Assembly: GCF_001956315.1 (NCBI RefSeq)
Contig: NZ_MOLY01000045.1
Location: 1 to 64,000, forward strand
Source: Sphingomonas montana
GTDB taxonomy: Bacteria > Pseudomonadota > Alphaproteobacteria > Sphingomonadales > Sphingomonadaceae
Reading direction: 5' to 3'
DNA: 64,000 nucleotides
Made by a program: the position numbers and the translations under genes. Positions 18,249 through 27,100 of this stretch are shown here, in pieces. Each line of letters opens with the position of its first letter. Position 1 is the first letter of the stretch. The notes beneath the pieces were generated by a model. The model did not search any database, was not told where the DNA came from, and worked only from the letters and a program-made list of their open reading frames with translations.

Positions 18249-19903
18249 GATGCCGCCACCGGTATCGCAAGGGTGAAGCACGCGCCACCCTCCGGTCCGT
18301 CATCGACCGCGATCGTCCCGCCATGCGCCTTCACGATCCCGTACGCGATCGCCAGGCCCAGCCCCGTCCCCGCCCCCACATCCTTGGTCGTATAGAACGG
18401 CTCGAACAACCGCGTCCGCAGCGCCTCCGGCACGCCGGGACCGTTGTCCGCGATCGTGATGACATAGTCGCCGCCACGTTGCGCGGTGCCGATCGCGATC
18501 CGCCCGCCCGCCGCCGGCACCGCGTCCGCGGCATTGGCGACGATGTTCATCACCACCTGGTTCACCAGCGCGGGCGTGCAGACCAGCGTGGCGGGTGCGG
18601 CATAATCGCGCGTCACCGTAACGCCGTCGCCCAGCTTCGGCCCCAGCAACGTCAGCACCGCATCGATCGCCTCCGGAATGTCGGTCTGCACCGGGCCGCC
18701 GTCGTCCAGCCGCGAAAACCGGCGCAGCTTCACGACCAGATCCTGGATCCGCACCAGCCCGGTCCGCATCGATCCCAATCGCGCCGTGGCCTTGACCAGC
18801 TTGGCCGTCTCGCCCCCGGTCTCCGCCTCGCGCACCAGCCGCTCCACCGTCGCCTGATGGGCCAGGATGAACGCCAACGGATTGTTGATCTCATGCGCGA
18901 TGCCTGCCACCAGCTCGCCCAGCGACGCCATCTTGGCGGATTGTACCAGCTGCCCCTGCGTTTCGCGCAACCGGGCGTTGGCCTCCTCCAGCCCGCGGTT
19001 GGCGATGGCCAGCGCGTCGGCCGACTCGGCCTCGGCCCGCGCGCGTTCCAGCGTGCGTTCCTGTTCCAGCGCGCGAGCCGCCGCCCGCATCTCCTCGTCG
19101 CGGGCCAGCTTGCGGCGCAACGTCGCGCGGATTCGGACCAGCAGCATGTCGCGATCCTGCGTGCGCGGCACGACGTCGTCCGCCCCGGCGTTCAGCGCCG
19201 CCAGCACCGCCGGCCCGTCCTGCATCCCGCCCAGCCCGACGATTTCATACGCGTCGCCGGTCCGCCGCCGCCGCGCATCCAGCCGGCGGCACAGCTCCGT
19301 GGCGTCGTAGCGCAGGCTGTCCAGACCGATCAGCACGCAATCGACCGGTTCGCCCGCCAGCGTGGCGATCACGTCCGCCCCGTCCCCCGCCTCCACCACC
19401 ACATGCCCGTCCGCGGTCAGCACTGTCCGCAGCAGCAACCGGTACGTCGCACTGTCGTCGATCAGCACCAGCCGCGCCTGGCGGAATCCGCTGTCGATCG
19501 GCGCCGCGGTGCCGGTCGCGCGCCGCTGCCGCACCAGCGCGCGCATCCGCGACACCAGCAGCGCCGTCTCGCTCGACTTGGGCAGATATGCGTTGGCCCC
19601 GCTGTCCAGCCCCTGCCGTTCCACATCATGTGCCGCCGCGTCGGTCAGCATCAGGACGGGCAACGTCCGGGTCCGCGACGCATGCCGCATCCGCCGCACC
19701 AGTTCGTCGCCGTTCATGCCCGGCAGGTTGAAATCGACCACCACCAGGTCGGGCAGTTCGCCGTTCAGCCGGTCCAGCGCCTCCTCGGCGGTTCGCGTCC
19801 GGTCCACCACGAATCCCACGCTTTCCAGCAGCAGCCGGAACTGCAGCGCCTGCGTCTCCGAATCCTCGACCAGCAACAGGCGCGGCAGATCACCGTCCAT
19901 CAT
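18245..19903 (-). CDS. Hybrid histidine kinase REC-REC-HisKA-HATPase, CheS3-like
   Basis: A 552-residue soluble kinase. First receiver: residues 7-125 with D57 in VVVDFNLPGMNG. Second receiver: about 143-262, but the phosphoacceptor position is Gly193 (LIGLDSLRY), so it should not be phosphorylated in the usual way. A coiled coil (about 265-320, rich in Glu/Arg/Ala) leads to HisKA (H337 in VAGIAHEINNPLAF) and an HATPase (NIVANAADAV, DNGPGVPE, GTGLGLAIAYG). It overlaps cheB by 4 bases. Two receivers before a kinase is the layout of CheS3 from the Rhodospirillum centenum cyst pathway, the closest described case that I know. Confidence 0.92.
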   Translation of the reverse strand: MMDGDLPRLLLVEDSETQALQFRLLLESVGFVVDRTRTAEEALDRLNGELPDLVVVDFNLPGMNGDELVRRMRHASRTRTLPVLMLTDAAAHDVERQGLDSGANAYLPKSSETALLVSRMRALVRQRRATGTAAPIDSGFRQARLVLIDDSATYRLLLRTVLTADGHVVVEAGDGADVIATLAGEPVDCVLIGLDSLRYDATELCRRLDARRRRTGDAYEIVGLGGMQDGPAVLAALNAGADDVVPRTQDRDMLLVRIRATLRRKLARDEEMRAAARALEQERTLERARAEAESADALAIANRGLEEANARLRETQGQLVQSAKMASLGELVAGIAHEINNPLAFILAHQATVERLVREAETGGETAKLVKATARLGSMRTGLVRIQDLVVKLRRFSRLDDGGPVQTDIPEAIDAVLTLLGPKLGDGVTVTRDYAAPATLVCTPALVNQVVMNIVANAADAVPAAGGRIAIGTAQRGGDYVITIADNGPGVPEALRTRLFEPFYTTKDVGAGTGLGLAIAYGIVKAHGGTIAVDDGPEGGACFTLAIPVAAS

Positions 19904-20952
19904 GATGTCGTCCCAATCCCCGTTCGTGCCATGGTGCGTTCCAGATGTGGCGCGATCATGTCGATCGGCAACGCCAGCGCGCCCATCCGCACCGCGGCGG
20001 CCGGCATGCCATACACCACCGCACTGCTTTCATGCTCGGCGATCGCGGCACCCCCTGCGGCGATCAGCGCGCGCACGCCCTCGGCCCCGTCCTCGCCCAT
20101 GCCGGTCAGCACGACGGCGATCGCCGCGCCCGACAAGGCTTCCCCCGCCGACTGGATCAGTGCGGTCGCGGCCGGCCGCTGCCCACCGACGGCTGCGTCC
20201 CCGCCGATCCGCATCCGCCCGTCCCGCCCGATCCGCAAGTGCCGGCCGCCCGGCGCGACATGGATCGTCCCGGCCACCGGCATGCCGCCATCCTGCGCGA
20301 TCACCACGCGCTGCGGCACCACGCTCTGCAACCAGGTGGCATAGCCTTCCATGAACGCCTCCCCCATGTGCTGCACCAGCATGACGGGCACCGGCAGTAC
20401 GGCCGGCAACGCGCCGAACAGCCGCGCCACCGCCTGCGGCCCGCCCGTCGACGCCGCAACCAGCAACATGCGCGGCGCGACCGGCACACGCACGCCCGGC
20501 GCGTCCGGATCACGCGCACGGATCCGCCGCCGTACGACCGCGACGTCACTCATGATGGCCAGTTGCGTGCAAATCTCGCGTGAAACGGCGTCGAACGCGC
20601 CGTGCCCGAACCCGACCGGCTTTTCCACCACCGACAACGCGCCCGCCCGCAACGCATCCATCGAACTGGCCAGCGACGCCGCCTCGATGCTCGCGGAGAT
20701 TACCACGATCGGCGTCGGCCGGTCCGCCATGATCCGGCGCGTCGCCTCCAGCCCGTCCATCCCGGGCAGCTGGATATCCATTGAAATCACGTCGGGCCGG
20801 ACGTGCGGCAACGCGGCGATCGCCTCCTCCGCGCTTGCCACCGCGGCCACCACGGTCAGCCGCGGGTCGGCCGTGACGATATGGGTCAGCAATGCGCGGA
20901 CGACCGTCGAATCCTCGACGATCATCACCCGCCGGGGCGATGCAACCGTCAT
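19900..20952 (-). CDS. cheB: Chemotaxis-type protein-glutamate methylesterase CheB
   Basis: A 350-residue receptor methylesterase that removes methyl groups added by CheR and so resets the receptor. The N-terminal receiver has D59 in ISMDIQLPGMDG. The C-terminal esterase shows the catalytic triad: S168 (AASTGGPQ), H195 (VQHMGEAF) and D288 (TGMGEDGAEG). The linker has normal length. It lies 7 bases after the CheA gene and corresponds to WspF in Wsp systems. Phosphorylation by CheA should turn the esterase on and close the feedback loop. Confidence 0.95.
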   Translation of the reverse strand: MTVASPRRVMIVEDSTVVRALLTHIVTADPRLTVVAAVASAEEAIAALPHVRPDVISMDIQLPGMDGLEATRRIMADRPTPIVVISASIEAASLASSMDALRAGALSVVEKPVGFGHGAFDAVSREICTQLAIMSDVAVVRRRIRARDPDAPGVRVPVAPRMLLVAASTGGPQAVARLFGALPAVLPVPVMLVQHMGEAFMEGYATWLQSVVPQRVVIAQDGGMPVAGTIHVAPGGRHLRIGRDGRMRIGGDAAVGGQRPAATALIQSAGEALSGAAIAVVLTGMGEDGAEGVRALIAAGGAAIAEHESSAVVYGMPAAAVRMGALALPIDMIAPHLERTMARTGIGTTS

Positions 20953-20959
20953 TGCACGG

Positions 20960-23014
20960 TCAGATCAGCTGGCCGATGATCGACAGCAGCGTGCCCTGTT
21001 CGAACTCCTGCTTGGTGACATAGGCGTTCGCGCCTAGGTCCAGACCGCGTTCGATGTCGTCGGGGCTGTTGCGCGATGTCATCATCACCACCGGAATGCG
21101 CTTCAGGGCCGGATCGTTCCGCACCGCGGCCAGAAGTCCGAAACCGTCCATCCGCGGCATCTCGACATCGGCGACCACCAGGTCGATCTCGTCCGCCTCC
21201 GCCCGCAACCGCTCCAGCCCGGCCAGCCCGTCCACCGCCAGCCGCACGGCATAGCCCGCCGCCTCCAGAATGCCGCGCTCCAGCGTGCGCGTGGTGATCG
21301 AATCGTCCACCACCAGGATGGTGCGTTGCCGCGCCGCCACCCGCGTCGCCGGCACCACCGCCTGCCCGCGTGCCTGCCCCCGCGCGCGCATCGCCACCAC
21401 GTCCGCGCCCAGCACCAGCGCCACCGCGCCGTCGTCCAGCAACACGGTGCCCGCCACCCACGGCACGTCCACCGCGATCGTACCCGGATCGCCCACCACC
21501 AGCGACCGGACGGCCAGCAGCGCATCGACCACCAGCGCGATCCCGCTGCGCAGCCACAGCATGGACAGCATGCCCCCGGCGTCCTCCGCCAGCGCGACGC
21601 CCAGCACGGCGGACAGCGCGACCACCGGCACCGCCGTGCCATCCAGCACGGCGACCTGCCCGTCGCCGTCGCGCATTACCGCTGCCGGATCCAGCTGCAG
21701 CACGCGCTGCACCGCGGCCACCGGCACCGCATAGGTCGCACCCGCGCAGTCCACCAAAAGCATCGTCTGGCGCGACAGCGACAGTGGCACGGTCAGCGTC
21801 ACCACCGTCCCGCCTCGGGCAACCTCCCCACCCGCCGGGGCGATCGTCATGGAACCCTGCAACCGCCGCACCGCATCGGCGACCACCGACAGGCCGACGC
21901 CGCGGCCGGACACCTCGTCCACCGTCGTCGCCGTCGATATCCCCTGCTCGAACACCAGCGCACGCAGCACCTCTGCCGGCGGCGTCGCGCCACCCGCCGC
22001 GATCAGCCCGGATGCCCGCGCACGCGCCTCGATCGCCGTATCGTCCAGCCCCCTGCCGTCGTCCGTCACCGTCAGCACGAACTGTCCGCGCGCTGCCCGC
22101 GCCACCACGGCGACCGTCCCCTGGTCGGGCTTCCCCGCCGCCCGCCGTGCCGCCACCGGCTCGATCCCATGCCCCACCGCGTTGCGCAGCATGTGCAGCA
22201 CCGGGTCGCGCAGCGCCTGCAACACGCGGCGGTCGGCCACCGTCTCGCCGCCCTCGATGTGCAGCGATGCGGCCTTGCCCTGCGCCTGCGCCAGTTCGCG
22301 CACCATCCGGTCATATCCGTCGAACAGCATCTGCGTCGGCACCATCAGCACGCGTTCGGCATCCGCCTCCAGCGCGGCGACCGCGCGGTCCAGCCCCCAT
22401 TCGGACCGGCCCTGCGCGCGCTGCAACCGCCCGGTCGCCGCCATCGCACGCGCCACCTGCCGCCCCGCCCCGGCCGCATCGCCGCGGTCCAGCAGCGCGG
22501 CGGCCGTTGCGAGGTCCGCCGCAACGCCCGCCAGCCCGTCGGCCATCGCCACCCGACCCTGCACCTCCGCCGATACACCGTGCAACGACCGGGTCAGCGC
22601 CTCTACCGCGCGTGCCGACACGCGCAGCATCTCGTCCCCGCCATGGTCGCGCGGCGCCGTGTCCGGCGGCGTGTCCGCGCCCGCGCTTTCGCCCGGCCCC
22701 GCACCACCACCGGCCGCCGCATCCTCGATCGCATCGATCTGCGCGCGCAGCAGCGGCACCGTGTCGCCGTCCAGCGTGCGCGTGCCCTGCACGATCGCCT
22801 CCAGCAGGGTTTCCAGCACATGCGCCAGCCGCTCCGTCTCCGGCTGCTCCACCGCGCGCGCGGCACCCTTCAGGCTGTGTGCCCGGCGAAAGAATTCGCG
22901 CAGGTCGACGGGGGTGCCCGCCTCCTGCGCCGTCAGCGCCGCGCGCATCCCCGCCAGATGTTCGGCCAGTTCGCCCGCGAACGCCGCCTGCAACAGGGCC
23001 TGGATGTCCTCCAC
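20960..23014 (-). CDS. cheA: CheA-type kinase with C-terminal receiver (WspE/FrzE-like)
   Basis: A 684-residue chemosensory kinase. Domains: Hpt (1-110, phosphohistidine H46 in FRRAHSLKGAAR), helical dimerisation region, HATPase (about 260-425, HMLRNAVGHGIEP, DDGRGLDD, GRGVGLSVV), CheW-like domain (about 430-560) and receiver (about 568-684, D616 in VVADVEMPRMDG). The usual separate CheY-binding P2 domain is not obvious. A fused receiver is typical of WspE and FrzE, which can serve as phosphate sink or relay. It follows the receptor gene after 6 bases and precedes cheB by 7. Confidence 0.95.
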   Translation of the reverse strand: MEDIQALLQAAFAGELAEHLAGMRAALTAQEAGTPVDLREFFRRAHSLKGAARAVEQPETERLAHVLETLLEAIVQGTRTLDGDTVPLLRAQIDAIEDAAAGGGAGPGESAGADTPPDTAPRDHGGDEMLRVSARAVEALTRSLHGVSAEVQGRVAMADGLAGVAADLATAAALLDRGDAAGAGRQVARAMAATGRLQRAQGRSEWGLDRAVAALEADAERVLMVPTQMLFDGYDRMVRELAQAQGKAASLHIEGGETVADRRVLQALRDPVLHMLRNAVGHGIEPVAARRAAGKPDQGTVAVVARAARGQFVLTVTDDGRGLDDTAIEARARASGLIAAGGATPPAEVLRALVFEQGISTATTVDEVSGRGVGLSVVADAVRRLQGSMTIAPAGGEVARGGTVVTLTVPLSLSRQTMLLVDCAGATYAVPVAAVQRVLQLDPAAVMRDGDGQVAVLDGTAVPVVALSAVLGVALAEDAGGMLSMLWLRSGIALVVDALLAVRSLVVGDPGTIAVDVPWVAGTVLLDDGAVALVLGADVVAMRARGQARGQAVVPATRVAARQRTILVVDDSITTRTLERGILEAAGYAVRLAVDGLAGLERLRAEADEIDLVVADVEMPRMDGFGLLAAVRNDPALKRIPVVMMTSRNSPDDIERGLDLGANAYVTKQEFEQGTLLSIIGQLI

Positions 23015-23020
23015 TGCCGG

Positions 23021-24685
23021 CTACAGCCGATAGCGTTCGGTCAGCCCCAGCAACGTGCGCGACAACGTCGTCAGGTCGCCCGCCGCCTGGTCGAGCTGGC
23101 GCGTGCTCGATGCCGTCTGCTGGCTGGCCTGGCGGATATTCTGCAGCGCGATCGTCACCTGTTCCATGCCGATCTGCTGCTGGTTGGTGCTCGCCACGAT
23201 CTGCTGGAACGTCTGCACGCTGTCCTGGATACGCGCGCCCAGCTCCTCGATCGCCGCCTGCCCCGCGTCGGTCCGCGCCTTGCCCGATGCAGCCCGCTTC
23301 ACCGCCTCCTCAGTCAGCATGACCGATGCATTGATGCCGCGCTGGATCTCGCCCAATATGGTCCGTACGTTGCGCGTGGCGTCCTTCGCCTGATCGGCCA
23401 GCGTCTTCATCTCGGACGCCACCACCGCGAAGCTGCGCCCGCTTTCGCCCGCGGCCGCCGCCTCGATCGACGCATTCAGCGCCAGCAGGTGCGACCGTTC
23501 CGACACGTCGTTCACGGTGACGATGATATCGCCGATCGCCTGCGTCTTTTCGGATAGCAGCACGATGTTGCTCGCCACCGCCTCGGCCTGCTCGCGAATC
23601 TCGTCCATCGCCCGGACGGTATCCTCAACCGCCGCGGTGCCCGTATCGCTGGTCTGCACGGTCGCCTGCGCCGCCGCGATCACTTCCTGCGCGCGGCGGC
23701 TGATCTGCGTGCCGCTATGGACGATCTCGTCCACCGTCGCCGCCGTCTCCTGCACCGCGGCCAGCTGTTCCTCCACCGATGCCGCCTGCTGCTGCGTCGA
23801 CGCGCGGATCTCGGTCGCCGCCGCGTTCAGGTTCTCGGTCGCCTCCCGGCTCTGCCGCGCGATCGCCTGCAGGCCCGTGACCATAGCGTTCAGCGTCCGG
23901 CCCAACCGGCCGAACTCGTGCGGGCCGGTCGCCGCGGTCTGGCCGGACAGGTCGCCTTCGCCCACCCGCGCGACGAACCCCATGAATTCGTCCAGCGGTT
24001 GCACGATCGAACGGCGGATGCCCCACGCGATCGCGATGCTCGCCAGGATCGCGACCAGCAACCCGCCGATGATCGACATCCGGCTGGTGTCGTAGGTGTC
24101 CTTGGCCACCCCGCGCCCCACCAGGATCGTCTCGGCCAGCACGGCGCGCATCGCGGCCAGCGACCGGGTCATCGCCAGCTGTTCGCGCGCGATCGCCGTC
24201 TCGCGGGCCAGCACCATTGCCCGGTCCCCGCGCCGCACCGCTGCCAGTTGCGCGTCACCCGCGTCGCGCAACCGCACCGAATGGGCCTGCGTCTCGTCCG
24301 CCAGCCGCGCCAGCTGCCCCCACTGCGCCTGCCGCGCCGTGCTGATCGCTGTTGTCTGGTACGTGCCGACCAGTCCGCGTAGCCGGCCGATCGCGGCGTC
24401 CATCGCCGCCGTCTGCCCCGCGATACCGCCATCGCCGGCCGCATCCGCCCCGCCATCCAGCGCGAATTGCAACACGGCCTGGCTGCGCAGTTCCGATGTC
24501 GCCGCTTCCGCCGCACTCACCGCATCCAGCTGGGTCAGCGCAACCAGATCGCGTTCCACGATCCGGTCGACCGTTGCGCGCACCTCCGCCACCTGCCCCA
24601 GCGCGTACAGGCCGAGCGCGATCAGCAAGGCCGTGATCGCGGCAAAGCCGAAGATGATCCGGTTGGAAACGGACAAGGGCGTCAT
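23021..24685 (-). CDS. Methyl-accepting chemotaxis receptor, WspA-like
   Basis: A 554-residue transmembrane receptor. The first membrane helix is residues 9-30 and the second about 204-224; the 170-residue helical sensor domain between them resembles the four-helix-bundle type. A HAMP domain (RRSIVQPLDEFMGF) and a long coiled-coil signalling domain follow. The signalling tip reads DVSERSHLLALNASIEAAAA, as in WspA-class receptors. Gln/Glu-rich segments on both arms are candidate methylation sites for the neighbouring CheR. The gene overlaps the upstream cheW by 4 bases. The stimulus cannot be deduced. Confidence 0.95.
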   Translation of the reverse strand: MTPLSVSNRIIFGFAAITALLIALGLYALGQVAEVRATVDRIVERDLVALTQLDAVSAAEAATSELRSQAVLQFALDGGADAAGDGGIAGQTAAMDAAIGRLRGLVGTYQTTAISTARQAQWGQLARLADETQAHSVRLRDAGDAQLAAVRRGDRAMVLARETAIAREQLAMTRSLAAMRAVLAETILVGRGVAKDTYDTSRMSIIGGLLVAILASIAIAWGIRRSIVQPLDEFMGFVARVGEGDLSGQTAATGPHEFGRLGRTLNAMVTGLQAIARQSREATENLNAAATEIRASTQQQAASVEEQLAAVQETAATVDEIVHSGTQISRRAQEVIAAAQATVQTSDTGTAAVEDTVRAMDEIREQAEAVASNIVLLSEKTQAIGDIIVTVNDVSERSHLLALNASIEAAAAGESGRSFAVVASEMKTLADQAKDATRNVRTILGEIQRGINASVMLTEEAVKRAASGKARTDAGQAAIEELGARIQDSVQTFQQIVASTNQQQIGMEQVTIALQNIRQASQQTASSTRQLDQAAGDLTTLSRTLLGLTERYRL

Positions 24686-25224
24686 CCTTCTTCACGCGTG
24701 GGGCTGTTCCGGCCGGTCAGGTGCCCGATCAGCCGGCCCATGTCGACGATCGTGATCGGCAGGTCGTCCGCCTGGACCATCATATGGGCGATACCGCCGC
24801 CGCGCATCGCCGCCGCCATCTCTGCGGTCGGCAGTTGCACGACGTCCTGCACCGCATCGACGCGGATCGCGACGAACGGCCGGTCATGCTGCAACAACAG
24901 CACCGTGCCCGGCCCGCCGCCGCGCTCCACGCCCAGCACCGCGGCCGGATCGAACAACGTGTGGATCACCCCGCGCCGGGCGAACACGCCGATCACTGCG
25001 GCCGGCGCGCCGGGCAACGGCGTCGCCGCCACCGCGTCTGCAACATGCCGGATAGCGGCCAGCGGCGCCGCGAACCGCGTGCCGCCCAGCACCCAGCACA
25101 GCATCGCGCCGGTCGCCACGTCGGCGCCCGCGACATGCGCCACCGCCCGGCGTCGCCGTTCCAGCTCGCCCGCGATCGCATCGTCCGATCGGTCCGCCGC
25201 CGTCACCCGCACGTCGCCTGTCAT
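24682..25224 (-). CDS. cheW: CheW-like coupling protein (second in operon)
   Basis: A 180-residue scaffold that links the receptor to the CheA kinase. An N-terminal extension of about 35 charged residues precedes the CheW fold, with AMLCWVLGGTRFAAPLAAIRHV and GAPAAVIGVFARRGVIHTLFD matching the conserved beta strands. It overlaps both neighbours by 4 bases (cheR stop and receptor start). By position it equals WspB or WspD. Two CheW proteins in one operon is typical of Wsp-like systems. Confidence 0.88.
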   Translation of the reverse strand: MTGDVRVTAADRSDDAIAGELERRRRAVAHVAGADVATGAMLCWVLGGTRFAAPLAAIRHVADAVAATPLPGAPAAVIGVFARRGVIHTLFDPAAVLGVERGGGPGTVLLLQHDRPFVAIRVDAVQDVVQLPTAEMAAAMRGGGIAHMMVQADDLPITIVDMGRLIGHLTGRNSPTREEG

Positions 25225-26594
25225 GCCGCGACCCGCAACGCGTGCGCTACCGTGGCGATCAGGTCGCCCGCCGTCATGCCGTCACCCTCGGTCAGCGTCG
25301 CGCCCTCCGCCAACGCTGCCGCCGCGCGCGCCGCATTGGCCAGCGACCGCCGCCCGTCCGCGACCCTGCCCTGGGCAATCAGCTCCCGGCCGAGCAGATA
25401 ATGCGCCATCGCAAAACCGCCATCGAGGTACAGTGCCCGGCGATACGCCTGTTCCGCCGCCGCCGCCTGCCCCAGCGCCCCGGCCGCCAGCCCCGCCAGA
25501 TAATGCACCACCGGGTCGCGCGGCGTCGCCCGCGCCGCCGCCTCCGCCAGCACCAGTGCCGCCGCCCCGTCGCCCGTCGACAAGGCCGCGCGCACCGTCA
25601 CCAGCGCATCCCCGCCGCTCACCGCTACAGGCGTCGGCACCGCGACCACCGGCGCCTTCGCCACGCGCTTCGCCCGCTGCACGACACGCCGCTCCACCGC
25701 TACCACGGGCAACGCCACCGCCGCCGGCACGACCGCCTCGACGCTGCCCGGCGGACGATAGGCCAGCACCCCCCCGGCATCGACCGCCGTCGCCACCGCA
25801 TCGAACCCCGGGTTCGGCTCCGCATGCCCCAGCAACAGATATCCGTCCGGCCGCAACCGCCCGGCCAGCGCCCCCACCATCTCCGCGCTAACATCCTGGC
25901 GGAAATAGATCAGGACGTTGCGGCACAGGATCAGGTCGTATCCGTCCGGGTCGATCGGCGGTGCATCCTCGACCAGCGTCATCATGTTGTGCCGTTCGAA
26001 CCGCACCATCGCGCGATATTCGGGCCGCAGCCGGAACCGATCGCCCTCCGCGACGAACAGTGCGGCACGCTCCGTCTCCTCCGTGGTCCGCAACGCCCAT
26101 TTGCCGAACAAGCCGGACCGCGCGACGTCCAGCGCGTCGCTGTCGATATCGGTGCCCAGGATGCTGATCTTCCAGTCCGCCAGCCGCGGCCCCAGCAACC
26201 GGTGCAGCAGGATCGCGATCGAATAGGGTTCCGCCCCCGTCGAACAACCGACCGACCAGATCCGCAACCGCCGGTCGCCCCCGCGCTGCGCAATCAGCCG
26301 CGGCAGGATCGTCCGGCGCAGCGCATCGAACTGTTCGGAAAAGCGGAAGAAGAACGTCTCGTTGATCGTGACCGCGCTTTCGATCCGCTGCCATTCGTCC
26401 GGTCCGGTCGCCGCGTCGTCCAGTCTTCGCGCATAATCGGCCACGGTCGCGATCCCGAGCACGGCCATGCGCTGCGCGACCCGCTCCCACAGCTGATCGT
26501 CCTTGTCGGCATAATAATGATGCCCTGTCCGCGCGATCACACGCGCCTTCAACGCCGCAAAATCCGGCGCGTCGGCGGGCTGCGGCAACCTCAT
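25221..26594 (-). CDS. cheR: CheR-type methyltransferase with C-terminal TPR (WspC-like)
   Basis: A 457-residue enzyme that methylates receptor glutamates using S-adenosylmethionine. The N-terminal helical part (ARTGHHYYADKDDQLW) and the methyltransferase core (IWSVGCSTGAEPYSIAILL, then DLILCRNVLIYF) fill residues 1-270. A Pro/Val-rich linker leads to TPR-like repeats (about 370-440, AYRRALYLDGGFAMAHYLLG) as in WspC. The ATG at 26594 overlaps the preceding cheW stop by 4 bases; an ATG nine bases upstream would give a longer overlap. CheR and CheB together provide adaptation. Confidence 0.93.
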   Translation of the reverse strand: MRLPQPADAPDFAALKARVIARTGHHYYADKDDQLWERVAQRMAVLGIATVADYARRLDDAATGPDEWQRIESAVTINETFFFRFSEQFDALRRTILPRLIAQRGGDRRLRIWSVGCSTGAEPYSIAILLHRLLGPRLADWKISILGTDIDSDALDVARSGLFGKWALRTTEETERAALFVAEGDRFRLRPEYRAMVRFERHNMMTLVEDAPPIDPDGYDLILCRNVLIYFRQDVSAEMVGALAGRLRPDGYLLLGHAEPNPGFDAVATAVDAGGVLAYRPPGSVEAVVPAAVALPVVAVERRVVQRAKRVAKAPVVAVPTPVAVSGGDALVTVRAALSTGDGAAALVLAEAAARATPRDPVVHYLAGLAAGALGQAAAAEQAYRRALYLDGGFAMAHYLLGRELIAQGRVADGRRSLANAARAAAALAEGATLTEGDGMTAGDLIATVAHALRVAA

Positions 26595-27073
26595 GCCGCC
26601 CATTCCCGCCCACGCCGCGCGGCTTCCGCGGTCAACGCCGCGATCCGCGCCGCCGCGCCGTCCGCCAGCAACTGCGGCACCGACAGGACATGCGCGTCAC
26701 CGCCGCCCGCATCCACCATGCCGGTCACGCACCCGCGATAGGACAGGTCGGGCGTCACCGCCCGCACCACCGGATCGGTCACGATCGCGTCCGCCCGGTC
26801 GACCAGCAACGCTGCGCCACCGCGCACCCGCACCAGATGCGCCGACAGGTCGATCGTGTCCGGCATCGCCGCATCCCCGTCGAACAGCAAAGCGGGCGAC
26901 AGCACCGCCACCGTTTCGCCCCGCACCATCACGAACCCGACCAGCGGCCGCGGCATCGTCGGCGGCCGCCACAGCGGCACGATCGGCAGGATCTCGACGA
27001 CATCGCTCAGCACCAGCGCGAACCGCACCGGCCCTACGTCGCAGATCAGCATCGCCGGGCCGGTCGTCTCCAT
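26591..27073 (-). CDS. cheW: CheW-like coupling protein (first in operon)
   Basis: A 160-residue CheW-fold protein with VGPVRFALVLSDVVEILPI and RPLVGFVMVRGETVAVLS as conserved core strands. It is the first of the nine coupled chemosensory genes. An internal ATG at 27052 could be the true start because the CheW fold begins right there. The radical SAM gene upstream ends only 27 bases earlier on the same strand, so the operon promoter may lie before that gene. Confidence 0.85.
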   Translation of the reverse strand: METTGPAMLICDVGPVRFALVLSDVVEILPIVPLWRPPTMPRPLVGFVMVRGETVAVLSPALLFDGDAAMPDTIDLSAHLVRVRGGAALLVDRADAIVTDPVVRAVTPDLSYRGCVTGMVDAGGGDAHVLSVPQLLADGAAARIAALTAEAARRGREWAA

Positions 27074-27100
27074 GCACCCCGGCTATCGAAGCGCACCGCC

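Noticed and set aside
16395-18395. 666-codon plus-strand open frame opposite the hybrid kinase
   Set aside because: Arg/His/Pro-rich translation without domains, a typical shadow of high-GC codon use; the opposite strand encodes clear receiver and kinase motifs.
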